From assembly GCA_963817015.1 (NCBI GenBank), contig CAWFMV010000015.1, positions 1 through 64,000 on the forward strand: a stretch of DNA of 64,000 nt. Direction: 5' to 3'. This document shows positions 17,891 to 28,073 of this stretch, in pieces (positions within the stretch are counted from its first letter, which is position 1; the number at the start of each line of letters is the position of its first letter). The position numbers and the translations under genes are program-made. The DNA is from VAZQ01 sp963817015 (GTDB lineage Bacteria > Pseudomonadota > Alphaproteobacteria > Rhizobiales > Xanthobacteraceae). The notes beneath the pieces were generated by a model that was given only the letters and a program-made list of their open reading frames with translations, was not told the origin of the DNA and made no database searches.

Positions 17891-18682
17891 TCACGACCGC
17901 TCGATCGCCAGATCGACCACCACCGGAACGTGATCCGAAGGCTTTTCCCAGGCCCGTACATGGCGGTCGATGCTGGCACCGATCAGCCGGTCGGCCGCTT
18001 GCGGCGACAGCAGGACGTGGTCGATCCGGATGCCATTGTTCTTCTGCCAGGCGCCGGCCTGATAATCCCAGAACGTATAGAGACCCGACTCGTCGCTGCT
18101 GGCCCGCACCGCATCGGTCAAGCCCAGATGGCAGAGCGACCGAAAGCGCTCACGCGTGGCGGGCAGAAACAATGCATCGGTGGTCCAGGCTGACGGATTG
18201 CGGGCGTCGGCAGCGGCCGGGATGACATTGTAGTCGCCGGCAAGGACGAGCGGTTCCTCCAGCGCCAGGCGCTCCCTGGCGTAGTCGATGAGCCGGTTCA
18301 TCCATTTGATCTTGTAGGAATACTTGTCCGTGGCGGGCGGATTGCCATTGGGCAGGTAGATGGTTGCGACGCGCAACGATCCGTCCTTGGTCGAGATCAC
18401 AGCCTCGATGAACCGGGCATGATCGTCGCTGTGATCCCCCGGCAATCCCGGGGTAACCTCGTCGAAAGGGTGCTTGGACAGTATAGCGACGCCGTTGAAG
18501 GTCTTCTGTCCGTGCACGGCCACGTTGTAGCCCAGTGTCTCGAAGGCCTCCCGCGGGAAGGCCTCGTCGACGCACTTGGTTTCCTGCAGGCAGACGATGT
18601 CCGGCTGGCGCTCGGCCAGCCAAGCCACCGCACTGTCCATGCGTTGCTTGATGGAGTTGACGTTCCAGGTTGCAATTCTCAT
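17891..18682 (-). CDS. xthA: Exodeoxyribonuclease III
   Basis: AP endonuclease and 3'-5' exonuclease of base-excision repair. The 263-residue protein starts MRIATWNVNSIKQRMDSAVA, the canonical opening with the metal-binding Asn. It contains IVCLQETKC (metal-binding Glu), GYNVAVHGQKTFNGVAILSK, YLPNGN, LVLAGDYNVIPAAAD (catalytic Asp/Asn) and the end RIDHVLLSPQAADR with PSDHVPVVVDL (catalytic Asp-His). Earlier starts exist, but the ATG at 18682 begins exactly at the conserved N-terminus. It converges with the Sel1 gene. The 298 bases upstream, shared with the divergent efflux operon, hold no gene. Confidence 0.96.
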   Translation of the reverse strand: MRIATWNVNSIKQRMDSAVAWLAERQPDIVCLQETKCVDEAFPREAFETLGYNVAVHGQKTFNGVAILSKHPFDEVTPGLPGDHSDDHARFIEAVISTKDGSLRVATIYLPNGNPPATDKYSYKIKWMNRLIDYARERLALEEPLVLAGDYNVIPAAADARNPSAWTTDALFLPATRERFRSLCHLGLTDAVRASSDESGLYTFWDYQAGAWQKNNGIRIDHVLLSPQAADRLIGASIDRHVRAWEKPSDHVPVVVDLAIERS

Positions 18683-18980
18683 GGCAATCGAAGGGTTTGG
18701 CAGTTGAGGGGCTGAGCGCCTGATGGCCTTGGCGTGGGCGCAGAGGGCAGCTTGGGTTAGTCCTCTCAGCATGCCTCACTTTCGCAAAGCAGCAAATGCT
18801 GAACAGCCGAATCGTCCCCAACCGGCTCGCGCTTAGTCTTCTTTAAGGAAAGATTAAAGGAAAGGTGCGCGGCGTTTGGGAATATGCTAGTATCAGCAAA
18901 AATGAGCATAAAAAGAAAGTTATACTGGGGGCTGAACCAGAGGGAAGCTTCGGAGAATGAGGCCGGAGCTTGAATAAGCA

Positions 18981-20123
18981 ATGAAGAAATCGATTCTTGG
19001 GCTGGGGGTGACCGCAGCACTGGCGCTGGGGGCGTACGGCGCTGTGACGTACGGGTATTGGCCATTCAAAGGTGCTGCGGCGCAGGCGCCGACCCAGAAG
19101 AATGCTCCACGAGTGGTGCCAGTCGAGGTCGCGACCGCGACCAAGAAAAGAGTCCCGGTTCGCATCGAGCTGCTTGGCACGGTCACGCCGGTGGCGAGCG
19201 TGGCGGTCAAGACTCGCATCGATAGTGAGATCGTGGAAGTCCATTTCCGCGATGGCGCGACCGTGAAGCAGGGAGAGCTGCTTTTCACGATGGATGGCCG
19301 CGCCATCGAGGCGCAGATCCGCCAAGCCGAAGGCCAGCTGGCGCGTGACAAGGCCCAGCTCGAAGGTGCGATGCGCGACCAGCGACGCTACAGCGACCTT
19401 GTCGAGAAGGGCGCGACGCCGGTGACCAACCTCGACAATGCCAAGACGCAGGTTGGGATCTACACCGCCGCCATCAAGGCGGATGAAGGAATGATCGAAA
19501 ACCTGAAGGTGCAGCTGACCTACACGACGATCCGTGCGCCGATCACCGGTCGCATCAGCATGGCGGCCGTCAAGGTAGGCAATTTCGTGCGCCAGGCCGA
19601 TCTGATTCCGATCGCGACCATCATCCAGTCAGCACCGGTCTATGTCACGTTCGCGCTGCCGCAGCGGAGCCTGGCCGATCTCCGCCAGGCGATGACCAAC
19701 GAGACCGCCATGATCGATACGATCGTTCCGGGCGATCCGCGTCGCGCGCAAGGTCATGTCACCATGATCGAGAATACGGTTGATACGGTGACAGGCACAG
19801 TGCCGGTGCGGGCAACCATGCCAAATACCGACGAAGTGCTCTGGCCGGGCACTCTGGTCAATGTTCAGCTGAACTTCCGGGACGAAGAGGCGGTCGTGGT
19901 GCCGCCGAATGCGGTCCAGGTCAGTCAGACCGGCTCATTCGTGTTTGTCGTCAAGAACGGCGTTGCCAATGTGAAGCCCGTCAAGGTGGCGCGCGTCGTC
20001 GACGGGCAAGCCGTGATTGAGAGCGGGCTTGATGGCGGCGAGCAGGTCGTGACCGAGGGTCATTTGCAAATCACCGAAGGGTCGCGAGTTTCCGTGCGTG
20101 AGCCGAAGAAGGCGGGGTCCTGA
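18981..20123 (+). CDS. RND efflux periplasmic adaptor (membrane fusion protein)
   Basis: The 380-residue adaptor links an RND pump to an outer membrane channel. The N-terminal hydrophobic helix (ILGLGVTAALALGAYGAVTY) anchors it to the inner membrane. The barrel-sandwich halves are visible around VASVAVKTRIDSEIVEVHFR and TYTTIRAPITGRISMAAVKV, with a helical hairpin between them (QIRQAEGQLARDKAQLEGAM). The beta-barrel follows (PVYVTFALPQRSLADLRQAM). The next gene starts two bases after the stop, so they form an operon. No dedicated TolC is adjacent; the gene at 2130 could supply it. No TetR-type regulator lies next door. Substrates are unknown. Confidence 0.92.
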   Translation: MKKSILGLGVTAALALGAYGAVTYGYWPFKGAAAQAPTQKNAPRVVPVEVATATKKRVPVRIELLGTVTPVASVAVKTRIDSEIVEVHFRDGATVKQGELLFTMDGRAIEAQIRQAEGQLARDKAQLEGAMRDQRRYSDLVEKGATPVTNLDNAKTQVGIYTAAIKADEGMIENLKVQLTYTTIRAPITGRISMAAVKVGNFVRQADLIPIATIIQSAPVYVTFALPQRSLADLRQAMTNETAMIDTIVPGDPRRAQGHVTMIENTVDTVTGTVPVRATMPNTDEVLWPGTLVNVQLNFRDEEAVVVPPNAVQVSQTGSFVFVVKNGVANVKPVKVARVVDGQAVIESGLDGGEQVVTEGHLQITEGSRVSVREPKKAGS

Positions 20124-20124
20124 C

Positions 20125-23100
20125 ATGGGCTTGTCCGAACTTTGCATCCGCCGTCCTGTCCTCACCACGCTGGTGACGACGACCTTCATCGTGTTCGGAA
20201 TCTTCGCTTACCGATTGCTGCCGGTGGCGGCGCTTGCCGGCGGTCGATTTCCCGACCATCTCAGTGACCGCCACCTTGCCGGGGGCGAGCGCCGAGAATA
20301 TGGCGGTGGCCGTTGCTGCTCCGATCGAGCGGCAGATGGCGACGATCTCGGGCATCAATTCGATCACGTCGGTGTCGACGCTCGGTCGCAGCCAGATCAA
20401 TATTCTGTTCAACCTCAACCGCAATATCGACGGTGCCGCGCTCGATGTGCAGACCGCCTTGACGGTCGCGCAACGCCGCCTGCCGGTCGAGATGACCGTG
20501 CCCCCGAGCTTCCGCAAGGTGAACCCGGGCGAGTCGCCGGTCGTGTTCCTCAACGCCAGCTCAACGACCCTGCCGTTGTCGGCCGTGGACGAATACGCCG
20601 AGGCCGTGCTGGCCCAGCAGATGTCGCAGATTCCCGGCGTCGCCCAGGTCGACGTCTATGGATCACAGAAGTTCGCCATCCGCGTGCAGGTCGATCCGTT
20701 GGCGGCGGCGGCGCGCAACGTCTCGCTCGATGAAATCCGCCGCGTGCTCGCTTCGACCAACTCCAACTCTCCCGTTGGAACGCTCTACGGCCAACGCCAG
20801 AACATCACGCTGCTGGCCACCAACGCCATGCGGCGTGCCGACGAATACAAGGACGTGGTGGTCGCTTGGCGCAACGGCGCTCCGGTGAAGCTGCAGGAGA
20901 TCGCGACGGTCATCGACAGCGTCGAGAACGATAAGGTCGCGAGCTGGTACAACGATAGGCGCTCGGTCACGCTGGCGGTCCAGCGCCAGCCCGGCGCCAA
21001 CACGGTCGAAGTGGTCGACACCCTGAAAGAGCGGCTTCCGACCTATCGGGCGCAGGTGCCGCCTGCCATCAATCTGGATGTGCAATTCGATCGTTCGGTG
21101 TCGATCCGCGAGTTCGTCGAGGACGTGCAGGTGACGCTCGCGATCTCGATCGGCCTCGTGGTGCTGGTCATCTTCCTGTTCCTGCGTTCGGCCTCGGCGA
21201 CGATCATTCCCGCGCTGGCGGTGCCGGTCTCGCTGATTGGTACCTGCGCGGCGATGTATGCGCTCGGGTTTTCCGTCAACAACATGACGATGCTGGCGCT
21301 GACGCTGTCGGTCGGGTTTCGTGGTCGACGACGCCATCGTCATGCTGGAAAATATCGTGCGCCATGTGGAAGGGGGCATGCGGCCGTTCGAGGCCGCGTT
21401 GAAAGGCGCGAGAGAAATCGGCTTCACGATCATCTCGATCACCTTCGCCTTGCTCGCCGTGTTCATTCCGGTGCTGCTGATGGGCGGAATCGTCGGCCGT
21501 GTTTTCCGCGAGTTCGCGGTGACGATCGCAGTTGCCATTCTGATCTCCGGCTTCGTCTCACTCAGTCTGACACCGATGTTGTGCGCGCGCGTGCTCAAGG
21601 GCCACCATGAGGGGCATGAAAAGAAGCAGATGCTGCTTCTGCGCATGTTCGAGGCAGGGTTCCGCGGATCGCTCAGAGCCTATGAGTGGTCGCTCGGTAA
21701 AGTGCTGAAGTGGAAGGCCGTGATGCTGCTGATCACGTTCGGCACGCTGGCACTCACAGTCTATCTCTATGTCATCATCCCCAAGGGTTTGTTCCCGACC
21801 GAAGATACGGGCTTCATCTCGGCCACCACGACGGCCGCGACCGATATCTCGATCCCGGCAATGACCGATCTGCAGGCCAAGGTTGTGGAGATCGTCCGCA
21901 AGGATCCTGCGGTCGATTACATCAGCTCGAGCGTTGGCCCGGGCGGCATCAATCCGACCATGAACAAAGGCCGCATGTCGATTGCGCTCAAGCCCAGAGC
22001 CGAGCGCAAAGAGAGTGCGACGGCGGTGATTCAACGGCTGCGCCGGACCGCCAACGTGGTGCCGGGCATTTCCATCATCTTCCAGGCGGTGCAGAACATC
22101 CCCAAGCTCGATGGCCGCATCACCCAGGCCGAATACCAGTACACGCTGCAATCGAGCGACACCGAGGCCCTCTATCGAGTCGCGCCCGAGATGACTGCCA
22201 GGTTCGCTCAGATCGAAGGGTTGCGTGACGTCAACAGCGATCTCGCGATTACCAACCCACAGATGGGAGTCGAGATCGACCGCGAGAAGGCGGCGGTCTA
22301 CGGCGTGACCATTGATCAGGTGCGCCAGGAGATGTTCAACGCCTTCGGCACCCGTCAGGTCGCCACGATCTATACGCCTGCCAACGACTACTGGGTGATT
22401 CTGGAAGCCAAGCCGGAATTCCAGACCGACATTTCGGCGTTGTCGAAGATCTACCTGAAGACCACGAGTGGCGTCTCGGTGCCACTCGAGGCGGTGACTC
22501 GCATCGTGCCCTCCGTCGGGCCCCTGCAGGTCAACCACCAGGGCAATCAGCCTTCGGTGACGATCTCGTTCAACTTGGCACCGGGCTTCTCGCTCGGCGC
22601 TGCGGTCGATGCGATCCGCAATGCGGAACGTGAAGCTCGCCTGCCGGCCTCGGTTACGAGCGGCTTCCAGGGCACGGCTGCTGTGTTCCAGGAATCGCTC
22701 AAAGGACAGGGCATCCTGGTGCTGGCCGCCATCTTCGCCTCGTATGTTCTGCTCGGCATTCTGTACGAGAGCTTCATCCATCCGATCACGATCATTTCCG
22801 GTTTGCCGTCTGCCGGCGTCGGCGCGCTCATCACGCTGATCGCCTTCAAGATGGATCTGACGGTGATCGCCATGATCGGCATCGTGATGCTGGTCGGCAT
22901 CGTGAAGAAGAACGCCATCATGATGATCGACTTCGCGATCGAACGACGGCACGTCGGCATGGGCGCCGAAGCTGCGATCCGCGAGGCGGCGTTGCTGCGC
23001 TTCCGGCCGATCATGATGACGAGCTTCGCCGCCGTCTTCGGCGCGCTGCCGATCGCGCTCGCGGCCGGCGCTGGCGCGGAGTTGCGCCAGCCGCTGGGTG

Positions 23101-23273
23101 TCGCGGTGGTGGGCGGCTTGGTGGTCTCCCAGCTCTTGACGCTCTACATCACGCCTGTCGTGTACATCTACCTCGACAAGATCGACCGCATGCTCAAGCG
23201 GCGGCTCGAGCCGCAGCTCGAGGAGGTCGAGGAGCTGCCGCGTCCCGAGCGGCCGGCGGTGGCGGCAGAGTAG
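20125..23273 (+). CDS. RND efflux pump permease, AcrB-like (two frame changes)
   Basis: Proton-driven inner membrane exporter of about 1048 residues. It begins MGLSELCIRRPVLTTLVTTT at 20125. It changes frame near 20235 (into VDFPTISVTATLPGASAENM) and again near 21318, where LTLSVGF is followed by VVDDAIVMLENIVRHVEGGM. The first periplasmic porter domain (AEAVLAQQMSQIPGVAQVDV), helix 4 with the VVDDAIVMLEN proton-relay aspartates, and the second half (GILYESFIHPITIISGLPSA, GIVKKNAIMMIDFAIERRHV) are all present. The end is charged (RRLEPQLEEVEELPRPERPA). Both frame changes are single-base and look like sequencing errors. A perfect hairpin follows at 23298. Confidence 0.92.
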
Positions 23274-23297
23274 GCCACAGCAGAGCAGGGTTTGCTG

Positions 23298-23324
23298 CGG
23301 GCGTGGCGGCTTTCGCCACGCCCG
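23298..23324 (+). terminator. Hairpin after the RND operon
   Basis: CGGGCGTGGCG at 23298-23308 and its exact reverse complement at 23314-23324 form an 11-bp, GC-rich stem with a five-base loop, 25 bases after the permease stop. It lies between convergent genes. There is no strong T-tract. Confidence 0.75.
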
Positions 23325-23358
23325 TATGCGTTCACAGCCTGTATCAGACAGCCCTGTG

Positions 23359-24429
23359 TCAGGTCGGATCGATCTGCCAGACTTGTCCTGGCCGCAACAC
23401 GCGGAATTGCTCCGCGGGGATTCCTTCGGCGGTCATCTCTTGCGTAAGCGCGAGCGGCGGCGCGTCGATCGCCTCGTCGGTCAGTTGAAATGTTCCGTGA
23501 TGATGTGCGAGCGCCAGCTCGGCGCCGCAGTCGCGAAACGCCTGCACGGCCTCGGCCGGATTCATGTGCTGGTCGCGCATGAACCAGCGCGGCTCGTAAG
23601 CCCCGATCGGCAGGATCGCGAGCCGGAACGGGCCGTACCGTTCCTTCGCGCCGCGGAAATGATGCCCGCCGCCATAGCCTGTATCGGCGACGTGAAAGAT
23701 CCGTCCTGCCGGCGTCTCGATGACAAAGCCCGCCCACAGGGCCTTGTTGCGATCGGTCAGGCCGCGCGCGGACCAGTGCTGGACCGGCACGAGGCTCACG
23801 CTCGCGCCGCCCGGCAGCGTGACGCGATCGCCCCAATCGTACGCTTCGGCGGTGATCGCAGGATCATGGCCGCGCATGATCGCATCGTTGCCGAGCGGCG
23901 TGATCACGCGCGGCCGATGCGCGGCAGCAAGCCGCGACAGCGTCGGCAGATCGAGGTGGTCGTAGTGGGAGTGCGAGACCAGCACCGCGTTGATTGGCGG
24001 CAGTGCTTCAAACGCGATGCCCGGATCGTTGACCCGCATGGGACCCGCAAAGCTCACCGGCGATACACGCTCGGACCAGACCGGATCGATCAAGAGATTG
24101 AGGCCAGCGGTTTGCAACAGCAGGCTTGCATGCCCGACAAACGAGATGCGCCAGGACCTGTCGTTGACCTCAGCGGGCGGCCGATCTGCATAGGGGCTGG
24201 GCGAGCGCTCGGGCCAGCTCGCTCGAGTTCCGCTCAGGCGCCAGCGAATGAGATCGACGACGCTGCGCGGCTGCGCGCCCTTCGGATCAAAGAAGCGGGT
24301 GCCGTCGAAATGATCGGACGCCGGGCCATCGTAGTAGCGCGCCATGGCGTTTCGGCCGGTGAGCGCGAGCAGGCCAGCGGCGGAGACGGCGCCCAGGGCG
24401 GCAACGATCCGACGGCGAGAGGCGGGCAT
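23359..24429 (-). CDS. Metallo-beta-lactamase-fold hydrolase (NAPE-PLD/UlaG-like), exported
   Basis: The 356-residue protein carries the zinc-binding motif VSHSHYDHLDLPTLSRLAAA (H-x-H-x-D-H). Later metal ligands lie in GRIFHVADTGYGGGHHF and LALAHHHGTF. The strand VGHASLLLQTAGLNLLIDP and the loop DPVWSERVSPVSFAGPMR are typical of the N-acyl-phosphatidylethanolamine phospholipase D-like branch, which hydrolyses phosphodiesters in lipids. The first residues MPASRRRIVAALGAVSAAGL look like a twin-arginine export signal. The tat genes lie 9 kb away. The ATG at 24429 is preferred over a TTG two codons upstream. The real substrate is unknown. Confidence 0.88.
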   Translation of the reverse strand: MPASRRRIVAALGAVSAAGLLALTGRNAMARYYDGPASDHFDGTRFFDPKGAQPRSVVDLIRWRLSGTRASWPERSPSPYADRPPAEVNDRSWRISFVGHASLLLQTAGLNLLIDPVWSERVSPVSFAGPMRVNDPGIAFEALPPINAVLVSHSHYDHLDLPTLSRLAAAHRPRVITPLGNDAIMRGHDPAITAEAYDWGDRVTLPGGASVSLVPVQHWSARGLTDRNKALWAGFVIETPAGRIFHVADTGYGGGHHFRGAKERYGPFRLAILPIGAYEPRWFMRDQHMNPAEAVQAFRDCGAELALAHHHGTFQLTDEAIDAPPLALTQEMTAEGIPAEQFRVLRPGQVWQIDPT

Positions 24430-24469
24430 CCGCAATCTCGTTCGAGAGAAGACCCGTGACCGCGCTCAA

Positions 24470-24796
24470 TCAGAGCGCAAAGCTTGTTCCGCAGCCACAG
24501 GAGGCTTTGGCGTTCGGATTGTTCACACGAAATGAGGCGCCGATCAGGTCGTCGACGAAGTCGATCTCGGAGCCGGTGAGAAACTGCAGAGACATCTGGT
24601 CGACCAGCACGATCGCATCGTCACGACGGACGAGGGTGTCGTCGGAGCCCTGGTTGCGGTCCATGTCGAACTTGTATTGAAAGCCGGAACAGCCGCCGCC
24701 CTCCACGCTCAGGCGCAGCATGGTGCCCGGCGGCTCCTGCTTGAGGATCTCGCCGATCCGCTGCGCGGCCCGCGCCGAAACCGTTAAACCGTCCAT
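24470..24796 (-). CDS. erpA: Iron-sulfur cluster insertion protein ErpA (A-type carrier)
   Basis: A 108-residue A-type carrier that passes Fe-S clusters to target enzymes. The three cluster-ligand cysteines are visible in LRLSVEGGGCSGFQYKFDMD and the end KASCGCGTSFAL. The start MDGLTVSARAAQRIGEILKQ matches ErpA/HesB family members of alphaproteobacteria. It diverges from dgt with about 140 bases between the starts, the usual order in this group. The region between them holds a direct-repeat array. Likely clients in this window include IlvD. Confidence 0.93.
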   Translation of the reverse strand: MDGLTVSARAAQRIGEILKQEPPGTMLRLSVEGGGCSGFQYKFDMDRNQGSDDTLVRRDDAIVLVDQMSLQFLTGSEIDFVDDLIGASFRVNNPNAKASCGCGTSFAL

Positions 24797-24878
24797 TGTT
24801 ATCCTGCCCGGTGGTATCCTGCCGGCTGTTGCACGATTGCCAGATGGCCTCCCCGATAGTTAAGTGCGGCCAAAGCCC

Positions 24879-24936
24879 GGGTCAATCGGCTCGGGTCAAT
24901 TGGCTTTGGGTCAATTGGATTTGGGTCAATTGGCGG
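24879..24936. repeat. Four-unit direct repeat (GGGTCAATTGGNTTT) immediately before dgt
   Basis: Units begin at 24879, 24893, 24908 and 24923, with spacing of 14, 15 and 15 bases. Each contains GGGTCAAT(T/C)GG. The array ends four bases before the dgt ATG at 24940 and lies in the erpA/dgt divergent region. The half-turn-and-a-half spacing and near identity suggest either slipped-strand expansion or multiple regulator binding sites. Confidence 0.85.
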
Positions 24937-24939
24937 GGC

Positions 24940-26157
24940 ATGAGGAACATGGTGGTCGAGGCGCCGCGCCAGCGCGCTCCCTATGCATCCGACCCCGCGC
25001 ACAGCCGGGGGCGGCGACGGGCCGAGCCGCCAAGCCCCACCCGCAACGATTTCCGGCGTGATTGTGATCGGATCATCCATTCGGCGGCGTTCCGTCGGCT
25101 CGCCCACAAGACCCAGGTGTTCGTATTCCACGAGGGCGACCACTACCGCACCCGCCTGACGCACACTCTGGAAGTCGCTCAGATCGCTCGCTCGCTCGCC
25201 CGCGCGCTCGGGCTCGACGAGGATCTCGCCGAGGCGGTCGCGCTTGGGCACGATCTCGGTCATCCGCCATTCGGCCATGCCGGCGAGCGTGCGCTCGATC
25301 GCTGCCTTGCCAATGTCGGTGGCTTTGACCACAACGCACAGACGCTGCGGACCGTGACCGCGCTGGAGCGCCGCTATGCGGCCTACGACGGCCTCAATCT
25401 CACCTGGGAGACGCTCGAAGGGCTCCTCAAGCACAATGGTCCGCTCACCGATCGCGCCGGCGCGCCGATCGGGCGCTATCGCGAGCACGGCCTGCCACGC
25501 GGGATCAGGGAGTACGATGGCGTGCAGGAGCTCGAATTGTGGAGCTTCTCAAGCGCGGAAGCGCAGGTCGCTGCGCTTGCCGATGACATCGCCTACAACG
25601 CTCACGATATCGACGACGGCTTGCGCGCGGAGCTGTTTGCGCTTGACGATCTCGGCGAGGTGCCGCTTACGGCCGCTCTCATCGGAGAGATCCGGCGGAT
25701 GCATCCGAGGCTCGATACCAGCCGCACCGTGCACGAGCTGGTGCGGCGGGTGATTACGCGAATGATCGAGGACGTGATCGCGGAGACGGGCGCGCGCCTT
25801 GCGGCCCTGGCGCCGCGCTCAGTCGCGGACGTACGCAATGCGGAAGGGCAGGTTGGTTCCTTTTCCGCCGCGATGGTGGAGGCGGATCGCGCCATCAAGG
25901 GCTTCCTCAACCCGCGCATGTACCGGCACCCGCGCGTAATGGGCATCATGACCGATGCCGAGGGCGTCGTGTGCGACCTGTTCAACCGCTATGTGGCCAG
26001 CCCCGACGAGATGCCGGCCGAATGGGCCGGCCGTGCGGCGACCGGCGACGCCGCCGCCCGGCTGCGCGCCATCGCTGATTTCATCGCCGGGATGACCGAC
26101 CGCTACGCTCTGATCGAGCACGAGCGGCTGTTCGAGCGGACGCCGAAATTGCGGTAA
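24940..26157 (+). CDS. dgt: dNTP triphosphohydrolase (dGTPase-like)
   Basis: HD-domain enzyme that cleaves dNTPs to nucleoside and triphosphate, limiting dNTP pools. The 405-residue protein has FRRDCDRIIHSAAFRRLAHK, then RTRLTHTLEVAQIARSLARA (first His), then AVALGHDLGHPPFGHAGERA (the H-D pair), and VAALADDIAYNAHDIDDGLR (final Asp). These are all the HD metal ligands. The ATG at 24940 (MRNMVVEAP) is selected. Upstream starts would translate the direct repeats into WVNWIWVNW-type sequence, which is not family-like. argS follows 95 bases downstream in the usual order. Confidence 0.94.
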   Translation: MRNMVVEAPRQRAPYASDPAHSRGRRRAEPPSPTRNDFRRDCDRIIHSAAFRRLAHKTQVFVFHEGDHYRTRLTHTLEVAQIARSLARALGLDEDLAEAVALGHDLGHPPFGHAGERALDRCLANVGGFDHNAQTLRTVTALERRYAAYDGLNLTWETLEGLLKHNGPLTDRAGAPIGRYREHGLPRGIREYDGVQELELWSFSSAEAQVAALADDIAYNAHDIDDGLRAELFALDDLGEVPLTAALIGEIRRMHPRLDTSRTVHELVRRVITRMIEDVIAETGARLAALAPRSVADVRNAEGQVGSFSAAMVEADRAIKGFLNPRMYRHPRVMGIMTDAEGVVCDLFNRYVASPDEMPAEWAGRAATGDAAARLRAIADFIAGMTDRYALIEHERLFERTPKLR

Positions 26158-26252
26158 GAGCATTTTGGAAACGGGTTTTGCGCTAAAAGGGTTGCGGGAA
26201 CCGCGCTTTGACTTGATCCAATGACGCGCGCCAACACTCCGAGGCCAGAGCT

Positions 26253-28035
26253 ATGACTGATCAGAACATTTTCGCCACTGTTCTCAACAAGGTGCGGTCC
26301 GCCAACACCGCCCTGGTCGCGGCCGGAATGTTGCCGGCCGGCATCGACCAGTCGCGCGTGGTGGTCGAGCCGCCGCGCGATGCCGACCGCGGCGACATGG
26401 CGACCAATGCCGCCATGGTGCTGGCTAATGCGGCCGGCAAGAAGCCGCGCGAGCTTGCCGATGCGATCAGCGACCGGCTGCGGGCCGATGCCCTGATCGA
26501 CAAGGTCGAGGTGGCGGGCCCAGGCTTCATCAATCTGACGCTCAAGCCGGCCGCCTGGGTCGACGCGCTTCGCACCGTCCTGCATGCGGGACGGCAATAT
26601 GGGCACAGCACCGTCGGCAACGGCACAAAGGTCAATGTCGAATACGTGTCCGCCAATCCGACCGGTCCAATGCATGTCGGCCATTGCCGCGGCGCCGTGT
26701 TCGGCGACGCGCTGGCCAATCTCCTGATCGCGGCCGGCTACGAGGTGACGCGGGAATACTACATCAACGATGCCGGCGCGCAGATCGAAGCGCTCACCCA
26801 GACCGGCTTTCTGCGCTATCGCGAGGCGCTGGGGGAAAATATCGGCCAGATTCCCGAGGGGCTTTATCCCGGCGACTACGTCAAGCAGGTCGGCGAGGAG
26901 CTCAAGGCCGACTACAGCGACGACCTCTTGAAGAAACCTGAGAGCGAGTGGAAGCCGATCGTGCGCGATCGCGCCATCAACATCATGATGGCCGACATTC
27001 GCAACGATCTATGGTCGCTCGGTGTCGTGCCGGATGTCTTCTTTTCAGAGTCCTCGCTGACCGAGGAGGGCGATCAGGTCGCCAGCACGATCGAGTTTTT
27101 GCGCAAGCAGGGCTACATCTTCGAAGGCCGCCTGCAGCCGCCGAAGGGCGCGCCGGTCGACGACTACGAGGATCGTGAGCAGACTCTGTTCCGCGCCACG
27201 GCGTTCGGCGACGATGTCGATCGACCGCTGATGAAGTCGGACGGCAGCTACACCTACTTCGCCTCCGACATCGCCTATCACAAGAGCAAGATCGACCGTG
27301 GCTTCACATCGATGATCGACGTGTGGGGTGCCGATCACGGCGGCTATGTCAAGCGCATGCAGGCGGCGGTCAAAGCCTTGAGCGGCAACCGCAAGTCCGA
27401 TCTCGACGTCAAGATCGTCCAGTTGGTCAAGCTCATGCGCGATGGCCAGCCGGTGAAGATGTCAAAACGCGCGGGCGAGTTCGTGACATTGCGCGAGGTC
27501 GTGGAGGAAGTCGGCCGCAACGCCGTGCGCTTCATGATGCTCTACCGCAAGAACGATGCCGCGCTTGAGTTCGATCTCGCCAAAGTGATCGAGCAGTCGC
27601 GCGATAATCCGGTTTTCTACGTTCAATACGGTCATGCCCGTGGCCGGTCAGTGTTCCGCAATGTCCGGGAGGTCCTGCCCGACCTCCCGGAGGACCCACA
27701 CGCTCTGGTCGAAGCTTTCGCCAATGCGCCTCTGGATCGAACTCGAAGACCCTGGCGAGCTTGCGCTGATGCGGCGGCTCGCCCTCTATCCCCGGTTGCT
27801 GGAAGGGGCGGCACTCGCCCATGAGCCTCATCGAATTGCCTTTTATTTGTATGAGCTTGCCAGCGATTTTCACGCTCAATGGAACCGCGGGAAGGACATG
27901 CCACATTTACGCTTCATTATGCAGAATGATCGAGAAATGACATTGGCACGCCTTGCCTTGGTGCAGGGCGTTGTTACTGTTCTCGCCTCCGGGCTCGCCA
28001 CGCTCGGCGTCGATGCGCCTGAGGAGATGCGTTAG
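26253..28035 (+). CDS. argS: Arginine--tRNA ligase (one frame change)
   Basis: Class I synthetase for arginine. The protein is about 594 residues, of normal length. The N-terminal tRNA-binding domain begins MTDQNIFATVLNKVRSANTA. The HIGH-like motif is in YVSANPTGPMHVGHCRGAVF. The MSK motif is in QPVKMSKRAGEFVTLREVVE. One base is wrong near 27740: the first frame breaks after EAFANAPLDR and the other continues ELEDPGELALMRRLALYPRL to the end, GLATLGVDAPEEMR at 28035. The anticodon-binding (DALR) domain is thus split but complete. It precedes the SPOR-domain gene by 38 bases, probably in one operon. Confidence 0.95.
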
Positions 28036-28073
28036 GTCTCCCTCGATGCCAGTTGACCGGAAACGGGATGAGT

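Noticed and set aside
24796..24939. N-terminal extension of dgt reading WVNWIWVNW
   Set aside because: It is the translation of the direct-repeat array, has no family similarity, and an ATG at the conserved start is available.
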